A stretch of DNA of 64,000 nt, from NCBI GenBank assembly GCA_008011715.2, contig CP136508.1, positions 1,736,001-1,800,000 on the forward strand, given 5' to 3'. The position numbers and the translations under genes were made by a program. The notes beneath the pieces were generated by a model. It saw only the letters and a program-made list of their open reading frames with translations, was not told where the DNA came from and made no database searches. Every line of letters starts with the position of its first letter. Within the stretch, counting starts at the first letter, position 1. Source of the stretch: [Empedobacter] haloabium (GTDB taxonomy: Bacteria; Pseudomonadota; Gammaproteobacteria; Burkholderiales; Burkholderiaceae_D). This document shows positions 32,384 through 42,000 of the stretch, one piece after another.

Positions 32384-35125
32384 TCAGAGGTATTCGCGGC
32401 TCGCCGTCGTCCCTGCGAGCGCGCGAGCGCCTGCATTGGACAGACTCTGCTCGCGATGCGCCTCGGAACCCGCCGGGTCGAACTCTGGAACAGCGGCCAA
32501 GTCGTAGACGTGGCCATTCGGCAGCTGGACTTGATAGTTTGCGGCCCCGGTGCGGTGTTCGACGGCGATCCTGCCCAGGTCGTCCGTGATGCCGTCCTCC
32601 ACCTTGGCGCCGTCCTTGAGCAAGGTGTAGGGGATATTGGACCAAGGCCGTCCGCCCGTGCTGCTGTGCAGCGTAAGCACGAGCTGCATCGGATCCGGCG
32701 GGGTCGGCGCGTCGGCGACCGTGACCTTGTGCTCGGCGCCCGGGTGCGGCATGTTCTTCGGTCCGAGCGTCTCGAGGTTGCCGTGAAACTGCACGGGTTT
32801 CGACGTGAACACCTGCACCAGGTCGCTGATCTCGACCATGGATGCCGACCCGTGCAGCCGGATGCCCTTTTTCCCCTTCAGGTCGATCCAGTCGGACTGG
32901 CTGATGAGCGAAAGCACCTTGTTGGCAATGATCTCGATCTCGCCGTCGTGCGCCAGCATCGTGATCTTGCCGGCGGCCGCGACGAGCTTCATGCCCGCCT
33001 TGTGCACGAACAGCCGGAAAGTCTCCTTCACGCTGGCAAAGAAGCTTTCGCCGGCGGCGACCGACAGGCTGCGGCCCGTCGTCAGCGCCGTGTGCTGGTC
33101 GCTCGCGATATGGGTCGAGCGCGCCGTGGTGGTCTCGATGCCGGCCGGGCTGGACAGCACGAGATGCGGCTCGCAGAGTTCGGGGAATGGTTCGCCCGCG
33201 CCGCGGATGGCGTCGTTCTGTGCCTTGAGCGCATCGGCCACCTCATGCTGGTGACCGCTCTCCTGCGCCTCGCCCTGCAGCGCTGCCGACGCACTGGCGT
33301 CGTGTAGGCCGTGCGCGGTCTTCAGGCGTGCGGCGGTCTCGCCCATGTCCTTGATGTGCGATTGTGCCTGCATGCGCGCTTCGGTAGTGACGAGCATTCC
33401 CTTGGCGGCGCGCAGCACGCCATGCCCGTCCGTACGCAGCTCCCAGCCTTCTCCCCGTGCGTCGAGCCGGCCCCGGTTGTCATCGATTCGCGTGACGTGC
33501 CCGAGCGAGAGTTGGCTGTGCAGGTGATCGCTCTTGAGCTGGGCCTGAATCTGGCCGCTCGTGTCGTCCAGTACCAGGTGGTTGCTGCGGCCGCCGGCGC
33601 GATTCCCTCCGCCCGGTACCAGCTCGCGGCTGCGCAGCCCGGTGAGCGCCTGTTGCGTGGGAACGGCCCAGGGCGGCATGTTGCGCTCGTTGAAAACGGC
33701 GCCGGTGATGAGCGGACGGTCCGGGCACCCGTCGAGCCACTGGACGATCACTTCCGTGCCGACGCGTGGAATCGCCGCCGCGCCGAGCTCCGCACCCGCC
33801 CAGGCACTGGAGACACGGATCCATGCCGAGCTGCGGTCGTCGTTCTCGCCGACCCGGTCCCAGTGGAACTGCACCCGCACCCGGCCGTATTTGTCGGTGT
33901 GGAGATTGTCATCACCGGCGGCACCGACCACGACCGCCGTCTGCGGTGCCAGAATCCTGGTCGGCGTGCTGTTGAAGCCACGGCCCGGTCGCCATGGCCA
34001 GCTCTTGCGCGTGCACGTCAGCCAATTGCGATAGTGGATCTTCTCCTCGCCGCCGGGCAGATAGTTATTCGTGGCCACGTGGCGCACCGACAGCACCAGG
34101 AACTCGTCCTTGGCGGGATCGCTGCTGCCGCTGTGGAAGTCGTGATTGAAATGATCCACGAGCCGGAACCAGCGGCCCGGGGCAATATGGCGGTTGTTGC
34201 CTTCGGCCGCGACAAGCCTGGCTGCCGCTTCGATCTCCTCGATCCGGATCCGGCTTTGCGCATCGCCGTCGCCGCGACCTTTCAGGCCGTATGCGCCGTT
34301 GTACTCGTACGATTCGATTATGGGCACGGCGCCCTGCTGGTTCAGCGTGGGCTGGGTGGCCTGCCGCGGGCGCGGATCCTTGAAATCGAAGGCGCACAGC
34401 GCGACGCTGCTCGACACGAAGCGGCGCTCCGGCGACCAGCTGTCGAAAGCGTCCTCTTCCCGCGCTCCGCCTGCGCCATGAAAGCGCACTTCCACGTCGC
34501 CATCGATCGGCGGTGCATACGTCGAATCGCTGCCGATGACCAGGCGGTGGCCATCAGCCTCGTGCTCGTACCAGTAGTGCCAGCCCGCCGCCTCCCAGCG
34601 CCGGCTGAGGTAGTTGAAGTCGGTCTCGTCAAACTGGCATGCATCCGTCATCACCGGATCATCGGCCGTGACCTGCCAGTCCCAGCGCGGATAGACGCCG
34701 TATTCCTCGAATATGCTCTCCGTCTGCTGGCGCAGGGTTTTCCCATGGAAGAGGTAGTTATCCTTGCGCACTCCGAGAAACTTCAGCCATGGCCCAAGGC
34801 TGGCCTCGTAAAAGGTGACCGAACCGTCCGAACGGCAGCGTCGGAAGCTGAACACATATCCGGAAAAATAGCGCAGGGTGCCGTCGCCGCGGACCAGTTC
34901 TATCGAGAGCAATTTTCCCTGCATCTCCTTCAAGGGAATGCTTGCGCTATCGGATAACAATTCAACCGTGAAATCGAAATCCCTGGACAGGCCTTCGCTC
35001 GCGTCGAGCTTGTTGACCAGGAATTGCGCAGCCGGTGCATCACCATTCGGAAATGAAAGACGCAAGATGCGGTTCGATTGCCTGTCGTAACGCAGGTTGT
35101 GGAAAGGGAGAACAAGATTGTTCAT
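32384..35125 (-). CDS. vgrG: T6SS spike protein VgrG with C-terminal extension
   Basis: A 913-residue VgrG. Residues about 18-330 are the gp27-like part, with FDFTVELLSD and DETDFNYLSRRWEAAGWHYW. Near 400-490 is the gp5 OB fold, with DKYGRVRVQFHWDR and SSAWIRVSSAWAG. A DUF2345 beta region follows at about 640-790 (IEIIANKVLSLISQSDWIDL). The last 100 residues are extra and include PYTLLKDGAKVEDGITDDLGRI, which looks transthyretin-like; such tails load effectors in other species. It is the first gene of the minus-strand module, and no tss structural genes are here, so the spike must use an apparatus encoded elsewhere. Confidence 0.95.
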   Translation of the reverse strand: MNNLVLPFHNLRYDRQSNRILRLSFPNGDAPAAQFLVNKLDASEGLSRDFDFTVELLSDSASIPLKEMQGKLLSIELVRGDGTLRYFSGYVFSFRRCRSDGSVTFYEASLGPWLKFLGVRKDNYLFHGKTLRQQTESIFEEYGVYPRWDWQVTADDPVMTDACQFDETDFNYLSRRWEAAGWHYWYEHEADGHRLVIGSDSTYAPPIDGDVEVRFHGAGGAREEDAFDSWSPERRFVSSSVALCAFDFKDPRPRQATQPTLNQQGAVPIIESYEYNGAYGLKGRGDGDAQSRIRIEEIEAAARLVAAEGNNRHIAPGRWFRLVDHFNHDFHSGSSDPAKDEFLVLSVRHVATNNYLPGGEEKIHYRNWLTCTRKSWPWRPGRGFNSTPTRILAPQTAVVVGAAGDDNLHTDKYGRVRVQFHWDRVGENDDRSSAWIRVSSAWAGAELGAAAIPRVGTEVIVQWLDGCPDRPLITGAVFNERNMPPWAVPTQQALTGLRSRELVPGGGNRAGGRSNHLVLDDTSGQIQAQLKSDHLHSQLSLGHVTRIDDNRGRLDARGEGWELRTDGHGVLRAAKGMLVTTEARMQAQSHIKDMGETAARLKTAHGLHDASASAALQGEAQESGHQHEVADALKAQNDAIRGAGEPFPELCEPHLVLSSPAGIETTTARSTHIASDQHTALTTGRSLSVAAGESFFASVKETFRLFVHKAGMKLVAAAGKITMLAHDGEIEIIANKVLSLISQSDWIDLKGKKGIRLHGSASMVEISDLVQVFTSKPVQFHGNLETLGPKNMPHPGAEHKVTVADAPTPPDPMQLVLTLHSSTGGRPWSNIPYTLLKDGAKVEDGITDDLGRIAVEHRTGAANYQVQLPNGHVYDLAAVPEFDPAGSEAHREQSLSNAGARALAGTTASREYL

Positions 35126-35435
35126 TCGCAGGGCCGGATAGTCCGATGAGTGGATCTGGGTTGCTTACCGAGAGTTGCCGGTCGGTAATAAGGTGCCGTA
35201 CGTGTGCTGAGAAGATATGCCAACCGTTGGCGATGGTATTGAGAGGCGTCAGTCCGGCTGCGCTGTTGCCTGGCAAGGTAGCCGAGCTGGACTTGGATGG
35301 GCGGTCACCCCGCGAGCAGGCGGATTTGCCGGTTCGACAAACGGGGCATCGACTTGCCGCCGCTACCATGCATCTCTACACTGCAACCGAGCCGCGCGCG
35401 CCCGCGCTGCGACATCGCAACCACCACGCGAATCC
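35126..35435. promoter_or_regulatory. divergent spacer between vgrG and the antiporter gene
   Basis: 310 bases with no credible gene. It should carry the vgrG-module promoter (minus) and the antiporter promoter (plus). I found no convincing -35/-10 pair or palindrome. Confidence 0.3.
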
Positions 35436-37184
35436 ATGACGATTGCCGATTTACGAGAAGTCCTGCTGTTCCTCCTGCTGGCCGGCCTGGCCGTGCCGCT
35501 GATGCAGCGCCTGAGGGTCAACCAGATGCTGGGCTTCCTGCTGCTGGGCCTGGTGTTCGGGCCGCATGGCCTCGGCAGTTGGACGGCCCAGGCGCCGTGG
35601 CTGGCCGACATCACGTTCCAGGATGTGGAAGGCGTCAAGCACGTTGCCGAGCTGGGGATCCTGTTCCTGATGTTCATGATCGGGCTGGAGCTGTCGCCGG
35701 CCCGGGTCTGGTCGCTGCGGCGCGACGTGTTCGGTACCGGCGTGCTGCAGGTCGGCCTGACGGCGGCCGTCGTCGGAGCGTTCGCGCTCGCGTTCGGCAA
35801 TCCGCCCGGTACCGCGCTGACGATCGGCCTGACCCTGGCGATGTCGTCCACGGCCGTGGTCATGCAGTTGCTCAGCCGCGGCCAAGGCCTCGCATCGCCG
35901 CTGGGGCAGGCCTGCTTTGCCATCCTCATGCTGCAAGACCTGGCCGTGGTGCCGATCCTGATCCTGGTCGAGGGACTGGGCGGCAACGACACCGGCGCGT
36001 TGTGGTCGGTGCTGCTGCTGGCGCTGGCGAAGGCGGCGCTGACGATCGCCGCCGTCTACCTGATCGGGCGGCGGGTGGCGCGGCCCATGTTTGCCGCGTT
36101 TGCCGTGCAGCGGCAGCCGGAGGTTTTTGTCGCCCTGATCCTGCTGCTGACCCTGGGCATCGCCGCGGCAACGGCGGCGGCGGGATTGTCGATGGCGCTG
36201 GGCGCGCTGTTGGCCGGCCTGCTGCTGGCCGATACGGAATTCCAGTACGAAGTGGAGATGATCGTCGAGCCGTTCCGGGGCCTCCTGATGGGTCTGTTCT
36301 TCATGTCGGTCGGCATGGAGCTGGACCTGCGCACGGTGGCCGAGTATCCATTCTGGCTGCCCGCGTCCGTGGTCGGCCTGCTGCTGATCAAGGCAGCCGT
36401 CATCGCGCTGCTGCTGTGGCGCCTCGGCGCGGGCCAGGCCGTGCAGGCCGGGCTGCTGATGGGGCAGGGTGGCGAGTTCGCGTTCATCGTGCTGGGTTAT
36501 GCCGTGATGGCCAAGCTGCTGCCGGCCGGGACGGGACAGTTCCTGCTGGTCGTCGTCAGCCTCAGCATGCTGGCCGCGCCGGGCGCCGCCGCGCTGGGGC
36601 AACGCTTTGCGCAGTGGTGGGAAAACACGCGCGGCGGCTTCACGGCGGCAAGCGCCGGGCCGGGCGCGGGCGAGCGTCCCCGCGCCGGGCATATCGTCAT
36701 CGGCGGTTATGGCCGGGTGGGGCGGCTGGTGGCGGACGTGCTGGCGCGCCACGGCATCGAGCACGTCGCGATCGAGCGCGATCATCACCTGGTGGCGCAG
36801 GGCCGGCGCGATACGGAAAACGTGTATTCCGGGGATGCTTCGATGCCGCACCTGCTGGCCCGGCTGGGCATCGGCGAGTGCGCGGCCGTCGTGCTGACGA
36901 TGGACGATCCGAAAGCGGCGCTGGAAGCGGTGCGGGCGCTGCGCCGGCATTATCCGGCGCTGCCCGTGTTCGCGCGGGCGCGCGACGAGAAGCATGCCCG
37001 GCTGCTGAAAGGCGCCGGCGCCAATGAAGTGATTTCCGAAACGGTGGAATCGGGCCTGCAACTGGCGCGCTTCGCGCTCAGTTCGGCCGGCATGCCGGAA
37101 GGGGCGGCCGGCTTCCACATCCAGGTGGAGCGGGCCGAGCGGATTGCAACGGCGGCCGCGCCATTGGACGGGCCGCCGGGATGA
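35436..37184 (+). CDS. Kef-type monovalent cation/proton antiporter
   Basis: A 582-residue protein from ATG 35436. The first 380 residues are about 12 membrane segments of the CPA2/Na-H exchanger fold, with LGLVFGPHGLGSW, ILFLMFMIGLELSP and MSVGMELDL. The C-terminal 200 residues hold a RCK/TrkA-N domain with the Rossmann motif GGYGRVGRLVADVLA and acid-tipped EVISETVESG. Kef proteins move K+ or Na+ against H+. The longer frame upstream (from 35217) is not conserved-looking. It ends base-to-base with the osmC stop. Confidence 0.93.
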   Translation: MTIADLREVLLFLLLAGLAVPLMQRLRVNQMLGFLLLGLVFGPHGLGSWTAQAPWLADITFQDVEGVKHVAELGILFLMFMIGLELSPARVWSLRRDVFGTGVLQVGLTAAVVGAFALAFGNPPGTALTIGLTLAMSSTAVVMQLLSRGQGLASPLGQACFAILMLQDLAVVPILILVEGLGGNDTGALWSVLLLALAKAALTIAAVYLIGRRVARPMFAAFAVQRQPEVFVALILLLTLGIAAATAAAGLSMALGALLAGLLLADTEFQYEVEMIVEPFRGLLMGLFFMSVGMELDLRTVAEYPFWLPASVVGLLLIKAAVIALLLWRLGAGQAVQAGLLMGQGGEFAFIVLGYAVMAKLLPAGTGQFLLVVVSLSMLAAPGAAALGQRFAQWWENTRGGFTAASAGPGAGERPRAGHIVIGGYGRVGRLVADVLARHGIEHVAIERDHHLVAQGRRDTENVYSGDASMPHLLARLGIGECAAVVLTMDDPKAALEAVRALRRHYPALPVFARARDEKHARLLKGAGANEVISETVESGLQLARFALSSAGMPEGAAGFHIQVERAERIATAAAPLDGPPG

Positions 37185-37607
37185 TCAAACCAGCTTGGCG
37201 TCCAGCGTGATGTTGGCGTTGAGCAGCTTCGACACCGGGCAATTGGCCTTGGCCTTGCCGGCCAGTTCCTGGAACCTGGCGTCATCGGCGCCCGGGATCT
37301 TCGCTTCCAGCATCAGGTGTACGGCCGTGATGGCGTAGCCGTCGTCGAGCTTGTCCAGCGTGACCTCCGCCTTGGTGTTCATCTGCTCGGCCGTCAGGCC
37401 TGCTTCGCCCAGGATCAGCGACAGCGCCATCGTGAAGCAGCCCGCGTGGGCCGCGCCGATCAGCTCTTCCGGATTGGTGCCGGGCTTGCCTTCGAAACGG
37501 CTGGCAAAGCCGTACGGGTGATCCTTGATGGCGCCGCTCTGCGTGCTGATGGCGCCCTTGCCATCCTTGATGCCGCCGGACCAGACTGCCGAACCATGGG
37601 TCTTCAT
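37185..37607 (-). CDS. osmC: OsmC-family peroxidase
   Basis: A 140-residue protein from ATG 37607 with a perfect AAGGAG. The two redox cysteines are present, in GAAHAGCFTMALSLIL and AKANCPVSKLL. OsmC proteins reduce organic hydroperoxides and are induced by stress. The extended start at 37643 adds 12 residues without a ribosome binding site. Stop codons of this gene and the antiporter abut. Confidence 0.94.
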   Translation of the reverse strand: MKTHGSAVWSGGIKDGKGAISTQSGAIKDHPYGFASRFEGKPGTNPEELIGAAHAGCFTMALSLILGEAGLTAEQMNTKAEVTLDKLDDGYAITAVHLMLEAKIPGADDARFQELAGKAKANCPVSKLLNANITLDAKLV

Positions 37608-37688
37608 CGTATGCTCCTTTATCGTGTGGGAAAGTGCCGTCATGGTAATGCCTGCCGGGGCAATCCCGCGTCCCGCTTCGGGAAGAGC

Positions 37689-38084
37689 TTACGCCAGCAG
37701 CTCGCCCAGCAGCACCCCCAGCGTTTCGACAACGAAGAACAGCAGCAGGAACAGCACCATGCGCAGCAGTGCGCGCCAGCGGTGGCCGGCGGCGCGGCGC
37801 AGCAGGTAGACGGGCACCGCCAGCGGCGCCAGCAGGATCACGAACAGGTTGCCGGCGCGCGAGCGGCGGATGCCGTGCACATCCGTGTCGCGGCAATACC
37901 AGACGAAGATGGCAAAGTTCAGCACGCCGGCCGCCACGACCGTCCACCACAGCGGCTCGGGCCAGTGGCGACCGTCGTAGAAGCCGCTGACGAGGCCCAT
38001 GACGGCCGTCAACGCCAGCAGGAAGTGGAAGGTCTGGCGCGGATTGCGCCGCGGCGGTTCCGTCATCGGCAGGGCTGCGCTCAT
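37689..38084 (-). CDS. small hypothetical membrane protein
   Basis: A 131-residue protein with ATGA overlap to the upstream SMP-30 gene. It has four hydrophobic segments: FHFLLALTAVMGLVSGF, LWWTVVAAGVLNFAIFVW, LFVILLAPLAVPVYLL and LLRMVLFLLLFFVVETL. Positive residues lie between helices. No family recognised; the tight overlap suggests co-expression with the lactonase-like gene. Confidence 0.75.
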   Translation of the reverse strand: MSAALPMTEPPRRNPRQTFHFLLALTAVMGLVSGFYDGRHWPEPLWWTVVAAGVLNFAIFVWYCRDTDVHGIRRSRAGNLFVILLAPLAVPVYLLRRAAGHRWRALLRMVLFLLLFFVVETLGVLLGELLA

Positions 38085-38977
38085 CCGAACTGCGCGGCGG
38101 GCACGCCCGGCACGTCCAGCTGGACCGAGAACAGCGCGCCGGCCAGCGGATCGGCCGCCTTCCGGGCGTCGTCGTAGCCCTGCCAGGCGCTGGTGATGTA
38201 CAGCGTCTTCAGGTCCGGGCCGCCGAAGGCCACGGACGACGGCTGCGCCACCGGCATCGGGATCGTCGTCAGCAGTTCGCCGGCCAGGCTGTAGCGGCAG
38301 ACGCGGCCGCCGCCCCACTGGGCGATCCAGACGCAACCTTCGCTGTCCACCGTCATGCCGTCCGGCGAGCCTTCGCCCGGGCCGAACTGGCGCCAGACGC
38401 GCGCCGCGCCGAGGCTGCCGTCCGCCCGCACCTCATAGGCATAGGTGCGATCGAGCAGGCTGTCGTTATGGAACATCGTCTTGCCGTCCAGGCTGAACGT
38501 GGGGCCATTGCAGATGTGGTATTCGGTCAGCACCGTGTGCAGGCTGCCGTCCGGGTCCAGGCGGTACAGCTTGCCGTCGGGCCGCTTGACGTCGGCCGCG
38601 TTCATCGAGCCGGCCCAGATGCGGCCGGCCGCGTCCACCTTGGCGTCGTTCAGGCGCAGGCCGGCCAGGTCGAAGGGGCGGTGCAGGTACTCGATGCGCA
38701 CGGCCGGTTCCAGCCACAGGCGCACGATACCGTCGCGCAGGCCGGCCATGAAGCCGTCGCCGTCCTTGCGCGGCAGCAGCCAGCATACGTAGGTCGGCAA
38801 CTGCCAGGTGTGGCGCAGGCCGTCCGCGTCCAGCGCGTGCAGGGCGTTGCCGACCAGGTTGACGAAGAACAGGCGCTGCTGGGCGGCATGCCACAGCGGG
38901 CCTTCGCCCAGTTCGGCACCCAGCGGCCAGACGCAGGTCGGCGCAGCCGACTTCTCAGTTGCATTTTGTGCGGTCAC
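38081..38977 (-). CDS. SMP-30/gluconolactonase/LRE-family protein
   Basis: A 298-residue six-bladed propeller. Family landmarks: LGEGPLWHAAQQRLFFVNL near the start, RLNDAKVDAAGRIWAGSMN, NGPTFSLDGKTMFHNDS and GSPDGMTVDSEGCVWIAQWGGG. The acidic metal site residues (Glu in LGEGP, Asn in NGPTF, Asp in SPDGM) are kept, so it is probably a sugar-lactone hydrolase. Its exact substrate is not known. It is translated together with the next membrane gene. Confidence 0.92.
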   Translation of the reverse strand: MTAQNATEKSAAPTCVWPLGAELGEGPLWHAAQQRLFFVNLVGNALHALDADGLRHTWQLPTYVCWLLPRKDGDGFMAGLRDGIVRLWLEPAVRIEYLHRPFDLAGLRLNDAKVDAAGRIWAGSMNAADVKRPDGKLYRLDPDGSLHTVLTEYHICNGPTFSLDGKTMFHNDSLLDRTYAYEVRADGSLGAARVWRQFGPGEGSPDGMTVDSEGCVWIAQWGGGRVCRYSLAGELLTTIPMPVAQPSSVAFGGPDLKTLYITSAWQGYDDARKAADPLAGALFSVQLDVPGVPAAQFG

Positions 38978-39045
38978 GATGTCATTCAGGCAAAATTGAT
39001 GGAGTTCGTTACCTTACCTGAATTCGCCCGATTGGTGTAGCGCTA

Positions 39046-42000
39046 TCACAGCGTTTGGCGGTGCGGCGAGGCTTGCTGCGCCGGGTGGCGGAACGCGGCG
39101 CGCACGGCCTGCAGCAGCTCCTGCTCGTCCCATGGCTTGGTGAGGAAGCGGGCGATCACGCCGCGCTTGGCCGCCTCCGTCGCGCCGGCCAGGTCGGCAA
39201 AGCCGCACAGCAGCAGCCGCACCGTGTGCGGATACAGCTCGCGCACGCGGCCCAGCAGCTCGGTGCCGCTGAGGCCGGCCATGCGCTGGTCGGACAGGAT
39301 CACGTGTACCTGGTGCGCGGCCAGCAGCTCCAGCGCCTCCTCGGCGCTGCCGGCCAGCAGGATTTGCCAGCCCTCGCGGCGGAACAGCCGCCGCAGCGCG
39401 CGCAGCATGCCGGGTTCGTCGTCCACCAGCAGCAGGGTGCGGCGCGGGCCCGGCGCTTGTGTCGCCTCCGGCAGCGGCAGGCAACGCTGCTCGCGCAGCA
39501 ACGCCGCCAGCTCGTCGGCGGGCAGCGGACGGCTGAACAGGTAGCCCTGGATCTTGTCGCAGCCCATCGCATGCAGGTAGGCCAGCTGGCCTTCCGTTTC
39601 CACGCCCTCGGCCACCACGACCAGCTCCAGACCGTGCGCCAGCGCGGCGGTGGCCTGGGCGATGGCGGCGCTGCGCGGGTCGCTGGTGATGTTGCGCACG
39701 AAGGTCTGGTCGATTTTCAGCTTGTCCAGCCGGAAGCGCGACAGGTAGCCCAGCGACGAGTAGCCGGTGCCAAAGTCGTCCAGCGAGATCGAGACGCCCA
39801 TGGCCGACAACTCGTTCAGCTGGGCCTGCACGTGCTCGGCGTCGTGCATCATGATCGATTCCGTCAGCTCCACTTCCAGGTAGCGCGGCGCCAGGCCGGT
39901 GGCGTGCAGCGCCGCACGCACGACGGCCGGGACGGTGCCGGCGGCAAACTGGCGCGCCGAGACGTTGACGGCCACCGTCAGCGGTGCCAGCCCGGCCTGC
40001 TGCCAAGCCTTGTTCTGGCGGCACGCTTCCTCGATGACCCAGTTGCCGATCGGCAGGATCAGGCCGCTGTCCTCGGCCAGCGGGATGAAGTCGCCCGGCG
40101 GCACCATGCCCAGCTGGCCGCTGTGCCAGCGCAGCAGGGCTTCCATGCCGCTGACGCGGCCGTCCGCCAGCGACACCTGCGGCTGGTAGAACAGGCGCAG
40201 CTCCTTGCGCTCGATGGCATGGCGCAGATGGATCTCCAGCGACATCCAGCGCAGCGCATGGGCATTCATCTCGCCGGTATAGAAGTGGAAGCTGTTGCGG
40301 CCGCTGTCCTTGACGTGCGACAGCGCCACGTCCGCCCCGATCAGCAGCGCACTGGCCGTGGTGCCGTCGCGCGGGTACATGCTGATGCCCACGCTGGCCG
40401 TGACGTACAGGTCCTGGCCGGCCAGCTGCACCGGTTGCGCCACCTGGTCCATCAGCTTGCGCGCCGTGACGATGACGTCGTCCACGTCCGGCGCCTTCGT
40501 CAAGAGCAGCGCGAACTCGTCCGCGCCCAGGTGGGCCAGCGTGTCGCCCGGCGTGACGATGGCGGTCACGCGCCGGGCCATTTCCTGCAGCAGCGCGTCG
40601 CCGACCTCGTGGCCCAGCGCATCGTTGATGCGCTGCAGGCGGTCGATGTCGAACAGCAGCAGCGCCAACTGGCCGCCGCCGTGCTCGGCGGCCTCGATGG
40701 CCAGTTGCAGCCGGTCGGTCAGCAGGTTGCGGTTGGGCAGCAGGGTGAGCGGATCGTGGTTGCTGAGGAAGTCCAGCTGGGTGTGCGCTTCCTTCAGCGC
40801 GCTGATGTCGCTCGACACGGAGACGTAGGCGCAGACCTGCTCGCGCTGGTCCTTGACCACGTTGATACTGATGCGCTCCGGATACACCTGGCCGTTCTTG
40901 CGGCGGTTCCAGATCTCGCCGCGCCACTGTCCCGTCGTCTCCAGGCTGTGCCAGATGGCGCGGTAGAACGCCGTGTCGTGCCGGCCCGACTGCAGCAGGC
41001 GCGGATTCTGGCCCAGCACCTCGCGCTCCGTGTAGCCGGTATTCTGTTCGAAGGCGCGGTTGACGGCGATGATGCTGGCCTGGGCATCCGTCATCGTGAT
41101 GCTTTCCTGCGTGCTGTCGAAGACCTGGGCCGCCAGGCGCAGCCGTTCCTCCAGCGCGCGGCGCGCCGTGATGTCGCGCAGGATCGTCGTGAAGATCGGT
41201 TCGCCGTCCACATTCGCGGCCGACAGCGCCATCTCCGCCGTGAACTCCTCGCCGCCCTTGCGCTTGCCGATCATCTCGACGATGCGCCCGCTGTAGGTGC
41301 GTTCGCGGCTCTTGCGGTAGCGCGCCACGCGCTCGCGGTGCGCCGGCAGCGAGCGCTCCGACATCAGCAGCGTGATCGGCTGGCCCAGCATTTCCGCTTC
41401 CGTATAACCGAACATGCTTTCGGCGGCGCGGTTGAAGTGCACCACCCGCTCCTCGTCGTCCGAGCCGATGATGGCATCCGGCGCCGACTGCGTCATGGCG
41501 CGGTAGCGTGCCTCGCTGGCGCGCAGCGCGGCGTCGGCATGGCGCCGCGCGGACACTTCCATCTGCAGCTGGGCCGCGTGGCGCTGGATCACCTCGTACA
41601 GGTTCATGTTCTCGTACGCCACCGCCAGCTGGGCCGCCAGCATGCGCAGGAACTGCTCGTCGGTATCGTCGAAGCAGGACTCGTGGCGGCGCTCGGCCAC
41701 GTACAGCCAGCCGTACAGGTGGTACTGGTCGCGCACCGCCATGCCCATCAGGTTGGTCACGCGCGGATGGCCGCCGGGCAGGGCGGGCAGGTCGCCGCTG
41801 GCGCTGCAGCGGCGCAGCACGTCGTTGCTTTTCATTAGCTCGCCCGGAAAGCCGGCCCGGTTCAGCAGCACCGGTTCCAGCAGCGCCGGATCGATGCCGC
41901 GCGTCTCGATGTGCTGGACGGCGCTCTCGTTGGCGTCCAGCAGGCACAGCACGACGATATCGGCCTGCAGGATGCGCGCGGCCGCCGCGCAGAACAGCAT

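Noticed and set aside
32355..32645. 97-residue N-terminal extension of the phospholipase D
   Set aside because: It overlaps vgrG and has the composition of a shadow frame; MTDPIARAEK at 32354 has a ribosome binding site.
39055..41838. 927-codon plus-strand frame opposite the REC-GGDEF-EAL gene
   Set aside because: Shadow of the real gene; no recognisable domain and biased composition.
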